Assembly (NCBI GenBank): GCA_964247055.1
Contig: OZ176054.1
Location: 5,704,001 to 5,768,000 of the forward strand
Reading direction: 5' to 3'
From: Paragordius varius
Taxonomy: Eukaryota; Nematomorpha
Length of the DNA stretch: 64,000 nt
Shown: positions 13,701 through 24,682 of the stretch, one piece after another
Position numbering within the stretch: the first letter of the stretch is position 1
Layout of the letters: every line of letters starts with the position of its first letter
Notes under the pieces: generated by a model
The model's input: only the letters and a program-made list of their open reading frames with translations
Databases searched by the model: none
What the model was told of the DNA's origin: nothing
Made by a program: the position numbers and the translations under genes

Positions 13701-16700
13701 GCCCATTAATTATATTATAACTATTGAGTTATCAACCTGTTGGTGGTAAAATTGAAAATATTAAAAAAGTTATTTAAGCTTTTCCCGATCTGTGGCACAA
13801 AACATCTTTAAAAAAAACTTTATAAAAATTTTTTATAATCACAATATAAAAAAACCGATAAATTAGTTTTACTCTTTTAAAACTTTTATTCTGTGAAACA
13901 TAATTAAAGACTTATTAAAATGATATATTAAATTCCCAAAAATAGAAACATCTTTTGCAAAAAAAATATTGTTATACAAATTTTAATCATAAATTATCCC
14001 ATTTGTAAATATAATTTCAATAAAAAAACCCCAAATAGAAAAAAATGGTTAATTACCTTTGCTCTAGCATCGACCTGAGCCCCGTTTCGTAATAAAAGGC
14101 GCATAATATCAGTTTGATTGGCTCTTGCAGCTAAATGCAAAGGTGTTTCCCCGCGAATAGTACAAGCATTGATATCCATAATTTCTTTACCATTTTCTTT
14201 AAGGGTTTTCGCACACAAAAATATATACGTATTTTGTGAATTTTTTAAACAAAATTAATATAATAGAATTTATTTAATTTTCATAAAAAAATGCAGAACA
14301 AATACCATTTACAGTTAAATTTCACCCTTAAATAATTCAAATTCACCCTTGAACAATTCAAATTCACACCTGAACAATACAAATTCACCCTAGTATAAAT
14401 TAATCCTATATTATTTTATATTTTTAAAAAATGGAATTACGTTTAAAATTAATATAATACTGAAAAAATAATAAACTATGCTATAAGAATATTAATGAGA
14501 GTTATATTAACCCACAACATAATTTATTGTTAGGGCGAATTTGAATTGTTCAACGGTGAATTTGAGTTGTTTAAGGGTTTGAATTGCAAATGGTATATAT
14601 AGCATACGAAGGTTTTTTTTATAAAAAATAACCAATTATCTACTAAAAAATATGGATAATATAAAGCTAAAATTAAGAAAAAAATGTTTGTCCACAAATC
14701 CCAAAGAAAGATTTTAATCTGAGTAGTTCAAATAATTTATTTTATAAAATTTAATCCTATAAATCTTAAAATATCAATACAATATAATTCGTGCAGAAAT
14801 ATTAAATTTCAATGGCTATTAATTAGCATAATTCAATTCTCAAAAAATGTAAAAATAATTTTAATTATTTAATTACCTGGCTTCCCAAAATTAATGAGAT
14901 AAGCTACGACATTCATATGACCCATGAATGCCGCTACATGTAATGGCGTTAATCCTGATTCAGTCGTACACATAATACTGGCTTTATTATTTAATAAAAG
15001 CTCGACAATTTTGGTACGATTCTTCTTACAAGCAATGTGTAAAGGTGTGAAACCATTCTGTTAAAAAACGAAATATTTTTATTTTGGAATATGTGTTGAT
15101 AGGATAATTGGCAAATAACTATTCAATTAATCATGGTCACTGTATTGACAAAAATTTTAATTAAAAAATATTTCAAGCAAAAAATAGCAGCTCTAAAATC
15201 TATTATATGGGTATAAAAATGGATTTTGTAAAAAATAAAATAGATTACCATTGCTCTAGCATTGACATCAGCCCCGTGTTGTATCAATAGTTTTGCGGTA
15301 TTTAAGTTACCATAATGTGAACATATGTGTAGTGATGTTAAATAATCCTGTTCATTTGAAAAATGAAATAAGTTTGGTGTCAAACTAATGAAAGCGTTCG
15401 TTATTTTGTCAATTTTTATAACTTATATAAATATATATTAATACCCTATTTAAATAATAAGAACGTGAGGTAACGATAGGATCAATGTACCTAATTGCTA
15501 CATAAGTAAAAAATAAAAAATACAGCTTTCAAAAGAATTTCCCATATTTCAAAAATACTTATTTGCCTTAAACGATGTAAAATTATTAAATTTATTTGTT
15601 GAATATCGCATTTGTTTAAAACTAATCTCTTTACAGTATCATATGCATACCACTGTAATTTCGTCCACTAAACTTCCCCCTTCAGTTATAAGGGTTTCAG
15701 CACAAGTTACATGATCACCCTGACTGGCCATGTGTAAAGGTGTCAATCCATTTTTAGTTTTAGCCATAACAAGTGATTTTAACCAGGCATCCCTATCAAT
15801 TTTTCTAGAGCTCTTTTTTAGACCCTTTTTTTCTGGAGAATAATTCGGATTCCAACGAACCAAAAATCTTACAACATCTTCGTGTCCAGAACGTGCGGCA
15901 CAATGTAAAGGTGTTAATCCATCCTTTAAAGTTTGTAATATAGAGTTGCATAAAATTTTAACATTGTTAAATTAAAATGCATTTTGAATTTTAATATGCT
16001 AAAAACTTTAAACACGAGTATGTTTGCGCCAAGATGGAGAAACAACAATATTAGATATATGCATTATTTCTTATCTTACAATATTAGATATATACATTAT
16101 TTCTAATCTTACATGGATGCCTAAAATATTATTATGCTTAAACATAAAAAAGTAAAAATCATTTCATAAGCATAAATTTAAAATAAAAAATCCTTAAAAT
16201 TTTTTGATTTTTATCCAAACAGATGGATAAGTATAATTTTTGGAACAAAAGACGAAAAATATCTTAAAAAGCAAAAAAATTACTCTTGTTCTCGCTTCGA
16301 TATCAGCATTGTTTTGTAAAAGAAGTTCAACCATATTAACTTTTCCCCATCTCGAAGCCACATGAAGTGGTGTGATATCATGCTGTGTTTATAAAAAATA
16401 ATGATTATAATCAAAAAATAAAATTTTAATAAAAATATTTTTTTGCATAATAAAATTGAAAACAAAAATAGGTTTACTCTTGCATGGAAATTAACATCAG
16501 CTTCATATTCGATAAGTAATTGTCCAATTTCTTTATTGCCATAATGACAGGCTATATGTAAAGGGGTGAATCCACTCTAAATACCAAAAATATCCACATA
16601 AATTTATAAAAAAAAGCTTACTACACCACTAAAAAGTATATTGTTATAAAAAATTTAAATTATTTTTATAATATATGTTAAATTATTATATTGTCATCTT

Positions 16701-19700
16701 TTGAAATATATATTAATTTAGCATATCAGGAACATTAATGAAAAACGTTGCTGATATTTTCATTATCAAAATATAGTTGTTTTTTGATTATATCACATAA
16801 AATATTTTATACCTTTTTTACTTCAAAAATTTAAAATGTTTAATATTTTTGAATAAAAAGAGATCTTTGCATTAATCATCCTCATATAATTTATATACCC
16901 CTTTATTTCATTCATTTAACACTTTTATATTTAAAATTAATGTATTTATTACTATCCATTTACATTAAATATGTGAAACTTTTTAGCGACACACCTTTTA
17001 AAATGAGTAGTTATATAGCAAATCAATCATCGTACCTTAGATGTAACATTGGCATTGTTTCGATCTTGTTGCAAAAGCATTTCAGCCACTTTACAATCGT
17101 TTTTCTTAGCAGCCACGTGGAGGGCAGGGAGTTTCGTGGAAATTTGTTGAGACGATGGTTTATCTATACATACGCATAAAATTCATAAATTTTTGATATT
17201 ATATGTAAAAATTTATTTTAAAAACATCATATGATTGGAATGATAATAGTGTACATTAATTTCTTTACTAAAAAATATCAACTAAAGTTACTTATAAAAC
17301 TTAATAGATATTTAAAAAAATCAGCTTGTAAAATATATTAATCTAATATAATAATGTCCAATGTATTCTTTATATTCAAAAAATGCATTGTTTAACATGT
17401 GACCTCATGTATTTATATTGTTGAAAAATATTTTAGCAAAACGCACAATGACTAAAAATTAGCCTTGATTAAAAATAAAATAAAAAAGGTTTTTATAATT
17501 AAAAAATACCGTTCAAGAGATTCGTTGCATTAGTTGGATATTTCATAACACCATTTTGGGAGCCAGTTATGGGTAATTGCTTGGGTAAGCCTTCATTTTG
17601 ACGCATTAAATTCTCATTTTCAAGGAGAATAGCAACGACCTTTTTGTGACCCTGTTGTAATGCAACTGCCAATGGTGTAAATCCATCCTATAAAATTTAT
17701 ACAATAAAAAATCAGTTCCTAAGAATAAGAATACTATTAAACGATAATAGTTAAATTAAATCATGTCGATTATCAAAATTTTTAGATAATTAATTAAAAT
17801 TAACCACTATTTAATGGACTTTTTTAGAAACTAATTAGTTTATATTTGAGGCATACATATTTAACAAAAACAAAACTAATATTAAATCAGGTTTTAACTC
17901 TTTAATAATATAAGTTTCTGATTAAATATTAAACAATATTATATAATAAAAAGAGACCATAAACTTAAAAATCAATTTTTGTTTTTAAAAAGGCTATTTA
18001 TAAAAAAGGGTCTAGTCAACAATTACATGTATCAGTGAATACATTATTGTTATCGTAATCAATTCGGCTAAGATGAGATAAATTTATTATTATTATAAAC
18101 TTTCAATCATCAATTTGGCCAAAAAAAATTTATATAATAAATATTAAATTATATGCAATAATTTAGGTTTGACCCATAGCCCTATGTTACAAAAAAGGGG
18201 AAATCAAATTTTTGAAAGATATTTAACAAACAAACAAACAAACAAACAAACTTCCGTAGTGATAGATTGTTTAGCTCCATGATCCACCAAATACCTGACA
18301 ACATTATCATGATTTTCTTGAGCTGCCATATACAATGGGGTGAATCCATTCTGAGATTGGGCATTCACATCAGCCCCATAATCAATCAAAGTTTTAACAA
18401 TGTCAAATTGACCGGCCAACGAAGCTATGTGGAGAGCGGTATTGCCTTTCTATTATTAAATTTTTGGGTGAAGAGAATTAATTTTAAGTATGGAGTAGGG
18501 AAGTAAAATTTAAAAGTCGATTAGGCAAGAACAGACGAAAAAAATCATACATGCTCACACACACACATACGCCGACATTAAATATTAAGCCTAGTTAGTA
18601 AAAATAGTCATATAACCATTAATATGGTTGTTTAATGCACAAAAATAGGAATAATATGTAAAACAGCGATGTCCAACACGCTTTTTTAAAAATGAAGAAC
18701 TCAAAAATTTACGATTACATAGAAGATTTATCATTCTGAATTGGGCTCAAAATATATAAAAAACACCAAAAATTATCAAAGAAGCCGCCAAGATATTTGT
18801 GTTGGACACCCCTGAGGTAAAATGTATTAGGGACATAAACTAATTGGCTAAAACAATGTGCGCTAAATAAGGGCAATCGAAAAATAATGTAAATGTATTA
18901 ATATAGAGTTATAAGGGCAAATATAATGCCTAAAATAAATGTGGGAATACTAGGAAAAAAAAGTAATTTTAATTTATCGCCAATTAAATATAATCAAATA
19001 AATTGCATTTTCGCACATATCAATGTCGAAATTTATTGTGGCAAAATCTGCATTATTCACACACACACACACACACACACAAGATGTATAAGACAATAAA
19101 AGAATTCAATAGATTTTAGGTAATTAACCTTATATATAAATGCTGAAAACAAAAATTATATTATTAACACCCCTATAATATCCTAGTATTTATTGATACA
19201 AACTAAAGCTATTTCTTATAAAAAATATAAAACTTAGTAAAATTCCTACACTATTGTATTTGTTTCGAATATAACAAAAATTATATAATTTAAAATAATA
19301 CATATTTTATACAAACATGGAAATATGGTCAAAAATAATTTCCCAAATTTAATTTTATGAAAATATCTTAGTATATATTTATATTCCGTAGTAAAAAAGG
19401 TCAATGCATTATATCATGAGGAATTCGAATTTTTTCGAGAAATTTTTTTTTCAACCCCTAATAACCTAAAAAAACAGAAATCTCTTTATGGTGGAAAATT
19501 AATTTTAAAAAAATAAATTTCTTGGATATAATCAATAAAAGGATTATATACCTTAGTCGCAGCATTAACATTTGCACCTAATTTAAGGAGTTCTTCCACT
19601 AAATCCGAATGTCCTTCTTTCGAAGCCAAATGTAATGCATTTAATCCATTCTATAAGGAAAATAAGTGAAATAAAAAATGTAAATTATACCGTATTGCTT

Positions 19701-19810
19701 ATATCAATATCAACGGGTGGATTGGAATCTGACCCTTTTAGAAATTCCAATACTTTCTCGATATTTCCGGCACGTGCAGATCTCAAGAAATTGGAAGCAT
19801 TATTTTCCAT
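1316..19810 (-). CDS. ANK: Ankyrin (24 ANK repeats, ZU5-ZU5-UPA), 31 exons in view, 3' end outside window
   Basis: Adaptor that ties membrane proteins to the spectrin skeleton. I see an N-terminal start, 24 ankyrin repeats, a linker, two ZU5 domains and a UPA domain, in the order of animal ankyrins (vertebrate ANK1-3, nematode UNC-44). The 31 exons sum to 4728 nt (1576 codons) with every phase matching; the last visible exon ends in phase 0 at a donor (GAG|gtatat), so at least one more exon lies beyond the window. No death domain is visible. The start ATG at 19810 opens a short N-terminus ending in FLRSARAGN, as in other ankyrins, and lies 9 nt after a strong acceptor. Introns run from 68 to 3642 bp, unlike the tiny introns of the neighbouring genes. 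Exons are listed under the three sub-entries. Family identity is certain; paralogue class is not assignable. Confidence 0.95.
5842..6855 (-). CDS. 337-codon ORF nested in ankyrin intron, unknown function
   Basis: Open frame on the ankyrin strand inside the 3.6 kb intron (4751-8392). I do not recognise the product. It is rich in Ser, Asn and Tyr, has a serine run near residue 125, a basic patch (KYKRKARIK) near residue 60, and no clear membrane segment or known fold. Two in-frame ATGs lie near the start (6855 and 6810). In DNA this AT-rich about one codon in ten should be a stop by chance, so an open frame this long is unlikely to be accidental. It could be an independent single-exon gene or an alternative last exon of ankyrin giving a repeat-only isoform with a new tail. 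I see no polyadenylation signal close downstream. Coding status is likely; function is unknown. Confidence 0.6.
   Translation of the reverse strand: MIDFKSRIYLYLYAIMTNVCSINQKNGSTNLLSIQTFKPVKCEYVICVDRNLVLSKYKRKARIKTTTSFDKNANGKSKMDHINPQLSDYYSYYTSLPESIPYSEISNTGVILNKNNYVNISILSSSSSNSLNSINIPYDWLVIDPILFTTWCSNNFSYSLSPFCNATNSQNSININSSLSSPDSSNIRFPICFNKYDSGITYHPDSISCLALNSPNSSCNTLPDNTLSDKTNPCTSNTFFETYTNVYPLSLCLKGKDEVQNILPSNHDLQNIHRDISKTNDKNDSVPDFLNNTTTIHLLNLCKWNGIQCSDVPLFEFPNLLIIYSIFVSKIQQWISI
8393..9070 (-). CDS. ANK: Ankyrin, linker between ANK repeats and ZU5 (exons 19-22)
   Basis: Exons 9070-8993, 8901-8813, 8674-8602 and 8531-8393 (minus). They encode the linker, including [17 protein letters not shown] and EYLTTEQ-type acidic and polar sequence, and end in ..QKPPIKMG. 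The phase-2 end (GG|) joins exactly to the A of the exon at 4750 to give [14 protein letters not shown], the typical entry into the first ZU5 domain. This exact join shows that the 3.6 kb between 4751 and 8392 is intron in the standard transcript. The linker shows little conservation, as in the family generally. Confidence 0.88.
9728..19810 (-). CDS. ANK: Ankyrin, ANK-repeat block (exons 1-18)
   Basis: Exons, minus strand: 19810-19691, 19650-19552, 18449-18252, 17687-17510, 17163-17036, 16576-16478, 16382-16284, 15923-15651, 15347-15249, 15057-14877, 14196-14057, 13300-13098, 12599-12461, 12304-12202, 11763-11549, 10974-10732, 10364-10260, 9923-9728. They encode 24 repeats of the GxTPLHxAAxxG type, often one per exon. 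Repeats 5, 9, 14, 17, 19 and 21 carry insertions, for instance a basic stretch after YSPEKKG in repeat 9. The last repeat runs into an acidic tail (SDSDDEDEQ), the usual start of the linker. Introns over 300 bp hold no further exon that I can see; those at 14197-14876 and 18450-19551 hold small mobile elements. The donor of exon 3 lies inside a (GTTT)n run. Confidence 0.95.
14303..14595. mobile_element. Foldback MITE with internal tandem motif
   Basis: Inside an ankyrin intron. The left arm (about 14303-14400) starts at TACCATTTACAG and holds four copies of a ~20-bp unit based on TTCACCCTTGAACAATTCAAA (variants). The right arm (about 14530-14595) is the inverted counterpart with the same unit and ends CAAATGGTA. 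Both ends abut TA, which fits a TA target site, but the superfamily is not settled. No ORF. Confidence 0.6.
16046..16111. repeat. 33-bp tandem duplication
   Basis: Two adjacent copies (16046-16078 and 16079-16111) differing at two positions by eye, in an ankyrin intron. Each begins CAATATTAGATATAT. Most likely a recent local duplication with no function. Confidence 0.7.
18229..18251. repeat. (AAAC)n microsatellite at a splice donor
   Basis: A run of AAAC units directly abuts ankyrin exon 3 (ends 18252). Read on the gene strand it is (GTTT)n, so the donor GT is the first unit of the repeat and several identical alternative GTs follow. Confidence 0.8.
18664..18814. mobile_element. Short hAT-like MITE (151 bp)
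   Basis: In an ankyrin intron. Ends are inverted and similar: left CAGCGATGTCCAACACG, right (reverse complement) CAGGGGTGTCCAACACA. The CAGGGGTGTCCAAC end is familiar from hAT elements. The flanking 8-mers match at 7 of 8 positions: atgtaaaa (18656-18663) and aggtaaaa (18815-18822). No ORF. A related lone end lies at 5368. Confidence 0.65.
19056..19080. repeat. (CA)n microsatellite
   Basis: About twelve CA units in an ankyrin intron; nothing else notable. Confidence 0.85.
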
Positions 19811-20136
19811 GAAGCAATTCTGAAAAATAAAATTATACTACAATTTATGGTATATATTATTAAGGACAAATAATATCTATTTATCGATTTTTATGTCAGC
19901 GTCCATCAGAAAAATGAACTCTTGCATAGATAAGAATAAGTAAATAGGATAAAAAATTTATTGATCCAATTTTTTTTATTATCAAAAAATTTAATGAATA
20001 TATATATTAAAATACTATAAAAGAAAAATTCATGGTTTTAAAATAAAATAAGAATTACTTTTATAAAATGAATTAAGGGATAATGATGCTTTCCGAAACA
20101 GGTGGAAAGTATTGATATTTATGATTGCATGGGAAA
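19811..20136. promoter_or_regulatory. Shared 5' region of ankyrin and RBM22
   Basis: Only 326 bp separate the start codons of the divergent ankyrin (minus) and RBM22 (plus) genes, so both promoters must lie here or reach into 5' introns. A strong acceptor (tttttcag) stands 9 nt before the ankyrin ATG, and a weaker one (cgaaacag) lies about 37 nt before the RBM22 ATG. These may mark 5'UTR introns or trans-splice sites. No TATA box can be told apart from the AT-rich background. Confidence 0.55.
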
Positions 20137-23028
20137 ATGGCTCTTTCTAAAACAAATACGTACAATCGTTTAAATTGGGAAGATGCCGAATTTCCTATCT
20201 TATGCCAAACTTGTTTGGGTGATAACCCTTATCTACGCATGATGAAAGATAAATATGGTCAAGAATGTAAAATTTGTGAACGGCCATTCACTGTATTTAG
20301 GTGGTGTCCAGGTACTCACATGAGATACAAGAAAACTGAGATATGTCAAACTTGTTGCAAGATTAAGAATATCTGTCAAACCTGTTTATTGGATCTGGAA
20401 TACGGTTTATTTTATAGTTTTATTTTTTAGGTCTGCCCGTGCAAGTTAGAGATGAAGCCTTAAATGTCAAAGATGACCTACCACGCTTCTCTGTAAACAA
20501 AGAATACTATGTACAGAATAAAGAAAAGGAGGTAATATATATATAAATTAATTATATTTGAAATTTGTTTTTACATTAACTATTTTTTTATTTCCAATAG
20601 CTTTCTGATGCGGTAAATCCATCTGCTAAACTCCAACAATCGAATGAAATGCTTATGAAACTTGCAAGGACAGCTCCTTACTATAAGAGAAATTTGCCCC
20701 ATATATGTTCGTTTTGGGTAAAAGGCGAATGTAAACGTGGGGAAGAATGTCCTTACAGGTAACCAAATATGTTACCAAATCTAAAAAAACGGAATATACA
20801 TTTATATTTTTCTTTTTTTATTATAAAAATTAAATAAGCCATGTAATATACGAAATTTATTTAACTTGTTAATCATTGTATTTGTTAATTATTAAGAATA
20901 TATAATGGAATTTTTAGCCCCTTTTGATTATTTTGAGGATATAATTTTTTGGAAATTATAGAGTAGATAGTTTTTAAATTATAGGTCGTTTTTTTACTTA
21001 ATGTTATATTTTCAATTTTTTTATCATATTAAATCTTATATTAAATTTTCTTGATAAACCGCTATTTATTAAAATAATTAAAAAAAAATTTGTTTGTAAA
21101 AACTGTTTGACTTTATATTTGGCAGTTTTTTTAATGCTGTTTATAACTTTTTTAATTATTTTTTGTTAGTTAGTAGACAAGTCTCTAAGTACAACTCTTA
21201 CATTTATACATCGGCAAAGTAGAATGATTAAAAATATATTTTTACCTTTAATCAAAAAATTAATTTTTTAAAGACATGAAAAACCATCAGATCCAGACGA
21301 TCCCTTGACTGATCAAAATATCCGGGATCGTTATTATGGCGTCAATGATCCAGTCGCTGAGAAATTATTGAGACGAGCATCAGAAATGCCGAAATTGGAA
21401 CCACCGGATGATAGAACAATCACAACATTGTACGTTGGTAATTTAGGTGAAGGACGCATAACGGAAAAAGATTTGAGGTATATTTCCAGTTTCATCGACA
21501 CACAAAATTTTTGGTCTTTTTTATTTAAACTTATTTAGTTTTGCGCATATTTGGACATACATGCTAATAATTTAGTTTTTTTCGGACAAATTGAATTACA
21601 GCTAGGTAAAAGCTTTTTGAAGCCAAAAAAGGTTTACAGCTAATTTTGCATTTTTTGCCGATTTGATGGTTGCGCTTTTTTACAAAAACTACCTTGCTAT
21701 TATAAAAAAACCGGTTTTTGGAAATATGTATATAGTGTATGTTTTGTTATGATCCATTATAACGATTAAGATTAAAGTTACGTTTTATTTAATATAAAAT
21801 GTGATTACACATTTTTTTTCTATTTGTTAGAAATTATTTTTATCAATTTGGTGAAATTCGTTCCGTTTCAATTGTGTCTAAACAACAATGCGCATTCATA
21901 CAATACACTACACGGGCAGCTGCGGAAAATGCTGCAAATCAGTGTTACAATAAGGTTATTCTTGGTGGACGTCGGTATGATTATAAAAATTACATTAAAA
22001 ATTTTAAACTTTTTATACCCTTGAAATTATTTTATTTTGCTGTTTGATAACTTTTATATGCATTGAAAAAATAATAATTTTGATTATCTATGAAAGTATC
22101 AAATAATTTTTTAACATATATGTATTAGCTCGTTAATATAAAAAAATACTCATATTTCTTAAGGTTGGTGCTAAGATGGGGAAAATCACAAGGTCAAATT
22201 GGTAAAAGTGTCAGCCAAGATTACAATTCTCTTCCACCTGTTCCGGGATTACCACCTTGTATTATAATTATTATTTTACTTTTGTTTTTAAAATTAATTT
22301 ATAATTTTTATTGGTCATTTATATTTAAGGCTATAAGTATCTAAGTATCTTTAAAATATTAAAACTCTGTAACTCAATAATTGCAACGCTAGAAAACATA
22401 TATGTTTTATTATAATTTGTTTAAGTAATGATAAAATAATTTTTAGATGTTTTCGTTTATTTATTTAAAAAACATGTTAAACGGTTTCATATTCTTGGGT
22501 AAATTAAAAAAAGACTAAGGAATAAAAGGAACAAATAATTATTATTATTTGAAATTCTATCCTAAAGGTCTGAAAAAATTTTTATCCATTAAAACACATT
22601 TTGGATTTATCTTGTAACTTAATTAATTTAAGCCATATGTATTTATATATTCAACCAATTTTCATAACCTGAAAAAATTTTGATATAATGTTTTGCAAAT
22701 ATAGGCAGTCAGTACATAAAAATTGATTATTGGCAAAGACCACGATTTCTTATCATAGTGTTTAATTTAAAAGAATTTTAGAACAGATAATGCAAATTCC
22801 CTTATAAATTTAACAAAAAACATGTATAAACTATATATATATATTATTATTAATGATTTAGCTTTAAATGATCCAAATATGTTTTTACCGCCTCCCCCGA
22901 TGTTTGTATCTACGGGAAAACGTGAAAGTGACCAAATTGGAGATCAGAATAAAAAACCAAAAGTTATTCATTATCCATCCCAGGATCCCGCAAGAGAAGG
23001 GAGCACTTACTCTTTATCTGAAAAATGA
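20137..23028 (+). CDS. RBM22: Pre-mRNA-splicing factor RBM22
   Basis: Core spliceosome protein (yeast Cwc2/Ecm2 relatives) that contacts U6 snRNA in the catalytic centre. Exons: 20137-20404, 20431-20531, 20601-20758, 21274-21477, 21831-21974, 22164-22258, 22862-23028; all phases agree and the sum is 1137 nt (378 aa). The N-terminus matches human RBM22 closely ([20 protein letters not shown] zinc sites, [12 protein letters not shown]). A CCCH zinc finger follows, with ligands near C159, C167, C173 and H177. The RRM spans about 226-300, with RNP2 LYVGNL and RNP1 near QCAFIQY. The C-terminus keeps the HYPSQDP motif but its proline-rich part is shorter than in human RBM22 (420 aa). The first intron is 26 bp. 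ATG 20137 was chosen because [11 protein letters not shown] aligns with the family start. Confidence 0.96.
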
Positions 23029-23078
23029 CAACTTTAAATTTGACGTTTTCATACATTTATTGTAAATACTAAATCTAT

Positions 23079-23084
23079 AATAAA
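23079..23084 (+). terminator. Poly(A) signal of RBM22
   Basis: AATAAA 51 bp after the RBM22 stop codon, the only canonical signal close downstream on this strand. Confidence 0.6.
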
Positions 23085-24133
23085 TATATATCTTTCATAC
23101 GTTATAAAACTGATTACAACGGTAAATATTAAGAATTAGTTTATATAAATCTGTAAATATTTGTTCATGGCGATTGTCCCTTTGTTAAGCAAGGCACCAT
23201 TGGATCTTATGTTAGATATTTTGTAATGGCAAAACGTGTTCTATATGTTTTGGATACAACCAATTCGATTCAATCCTCCGATTCGAATTGAGATCTTTGG
23301 AACCCCAAGCTTGTTTAAAATCAAATATATCTAAAAATATGGAACAAATTGAAAATATTACAAAAGTTTGCACCTATATAACATTGATCACCGAAATAAA
23401 AAAAATTCATTAGTAGTTTAATAGCGAACATTTTTAATCAAAACTAAATTTTTTAATACTTTAGCGTATTTATATAATTTTTATTAGGATAGATGCGTAA
23501 ATTTTAAAAAAAATATCAACAATAGGGGATACCTAGATACCCCAATTTGAATAGTTATTTACTGCAGATACCAAACTTGAAAAACTGTAACTTAAATGTG
23601 TTTATTGATAAAAAAAGAATATAAAATTTTCTTTATTAATATTTATCATCATAATTAATTGTAAAAAAAACTCTAGTGTTAAGTAAATTTTTCCAGTCTT
23701 TAAAATTAGATGTTAGTAACGCGACTGATGTAATGCAAGCTTGATTTATATTTAGTTCGATTAAGGTATAAATTTGTTATCTTGCTCCTTTAATTTTTCT
23801 GACATTAATGCGTATTCGTGCATTAAAATCCCAATAAAGTGTCGGATTTTATTATCAAAAAAATATTGTTGGTTTCAAAAGCGGTGTGCTTTGGTGTTCT
23901 ATATAAATTGGCGAGTTCGTGACCCCAGGCCTGTTAAAATTTAATATTTTACATTTTAAATGATTTGACTAAATATTTTTATATTTTATGGATTACCTCG
24001 AATGCCATAATTTAGGTTACAAAAATGAGTGCAAGATGTTCCCAATTATGCTCGAGCAATCATTTAACCCAATTAATAGGCTATCATAATTTCAAAAAGA
24101 TACTTAAGGCATATACAGGAAAACTAATGATGA
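23085..24133. other. Intergenic, no gene seen
   Basis: No supportable ORF. Part of 23440-23640 resembles, in inverted orientation, sequence near 26190-26340 (shared GGGGTATCTA and TAAAAATTACATAAATA-like words), so it probably belongs to a dispersed repeat. Confidence 0.5.
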
Positions 24134-24601
24134 TTAGTTGAATTTTGGTTTAAGTAAGTTTAATATGGTGTGATGACCATTAGTCAAAACTTGGATCGTT
24201 TCGATTATATCAGTATCATGGCTTTTAACGGCGTGATTTAAAACTTTCACCGGCGCGTCTATTAAACCGTAAAGCCGATAGATTTAATTGTAACTGTATT
24301 TTTTAGAATCCTCCAGTTTAAAAGACACTAGCATTTTTGGAAACCGTCTAATATACCGACCATTATAATCCGGATCAGATTATATTAATAATCTATGGCT
24401 CGTGAATATTTATTAATATTGTAAAATATATTAAGCAGAATAATACCTTAGTTTTAACAAAACATATTAATTGCCTTAGTAGTTTTAATTGTGTAAAAGG
24501 CTTTCGAACCCTCTTAAGGTTGGCCTGCCGGACCGATAGATCAAAATCACGCGCAGACCTCATTTGATCCTTTGGTACCTTAACCACCCCAAATCTGGCG
24601 T
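24134..24601 (-). pseudogene. Decayed coding fragment, unidentified
   Basis: Two stretches read as protein on the minus strand. One, about 24440-24601, has FGVVKVPKDQM then a basic helix-like segment and ends at a possible donor. The other, about 24134-24345, has an in-frame stop in its middle and contains DAPVKVLNHAVKSHDTD. The first few residues recall class II fumarases and the second recalls VPS16, but neither resemblance is strong enough to name a gene. It may be a relic exon set or chance. Confidence 0.25.
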
Positions 24602-24682
24602 ATTTTATACTGAAACATCAGAGTTCTACAAAAAGAATTTGGATGTGAATGTATATCTGAAAAACATTAACATTGTTGTAAC

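Noticed and set aside
24440-24601. Fumarase N-terminus on the minus strand
   Set aside because: Only FGVVKVPKDQM is suggestive; the GAQT and RS..NF motifs that should follow are absent.
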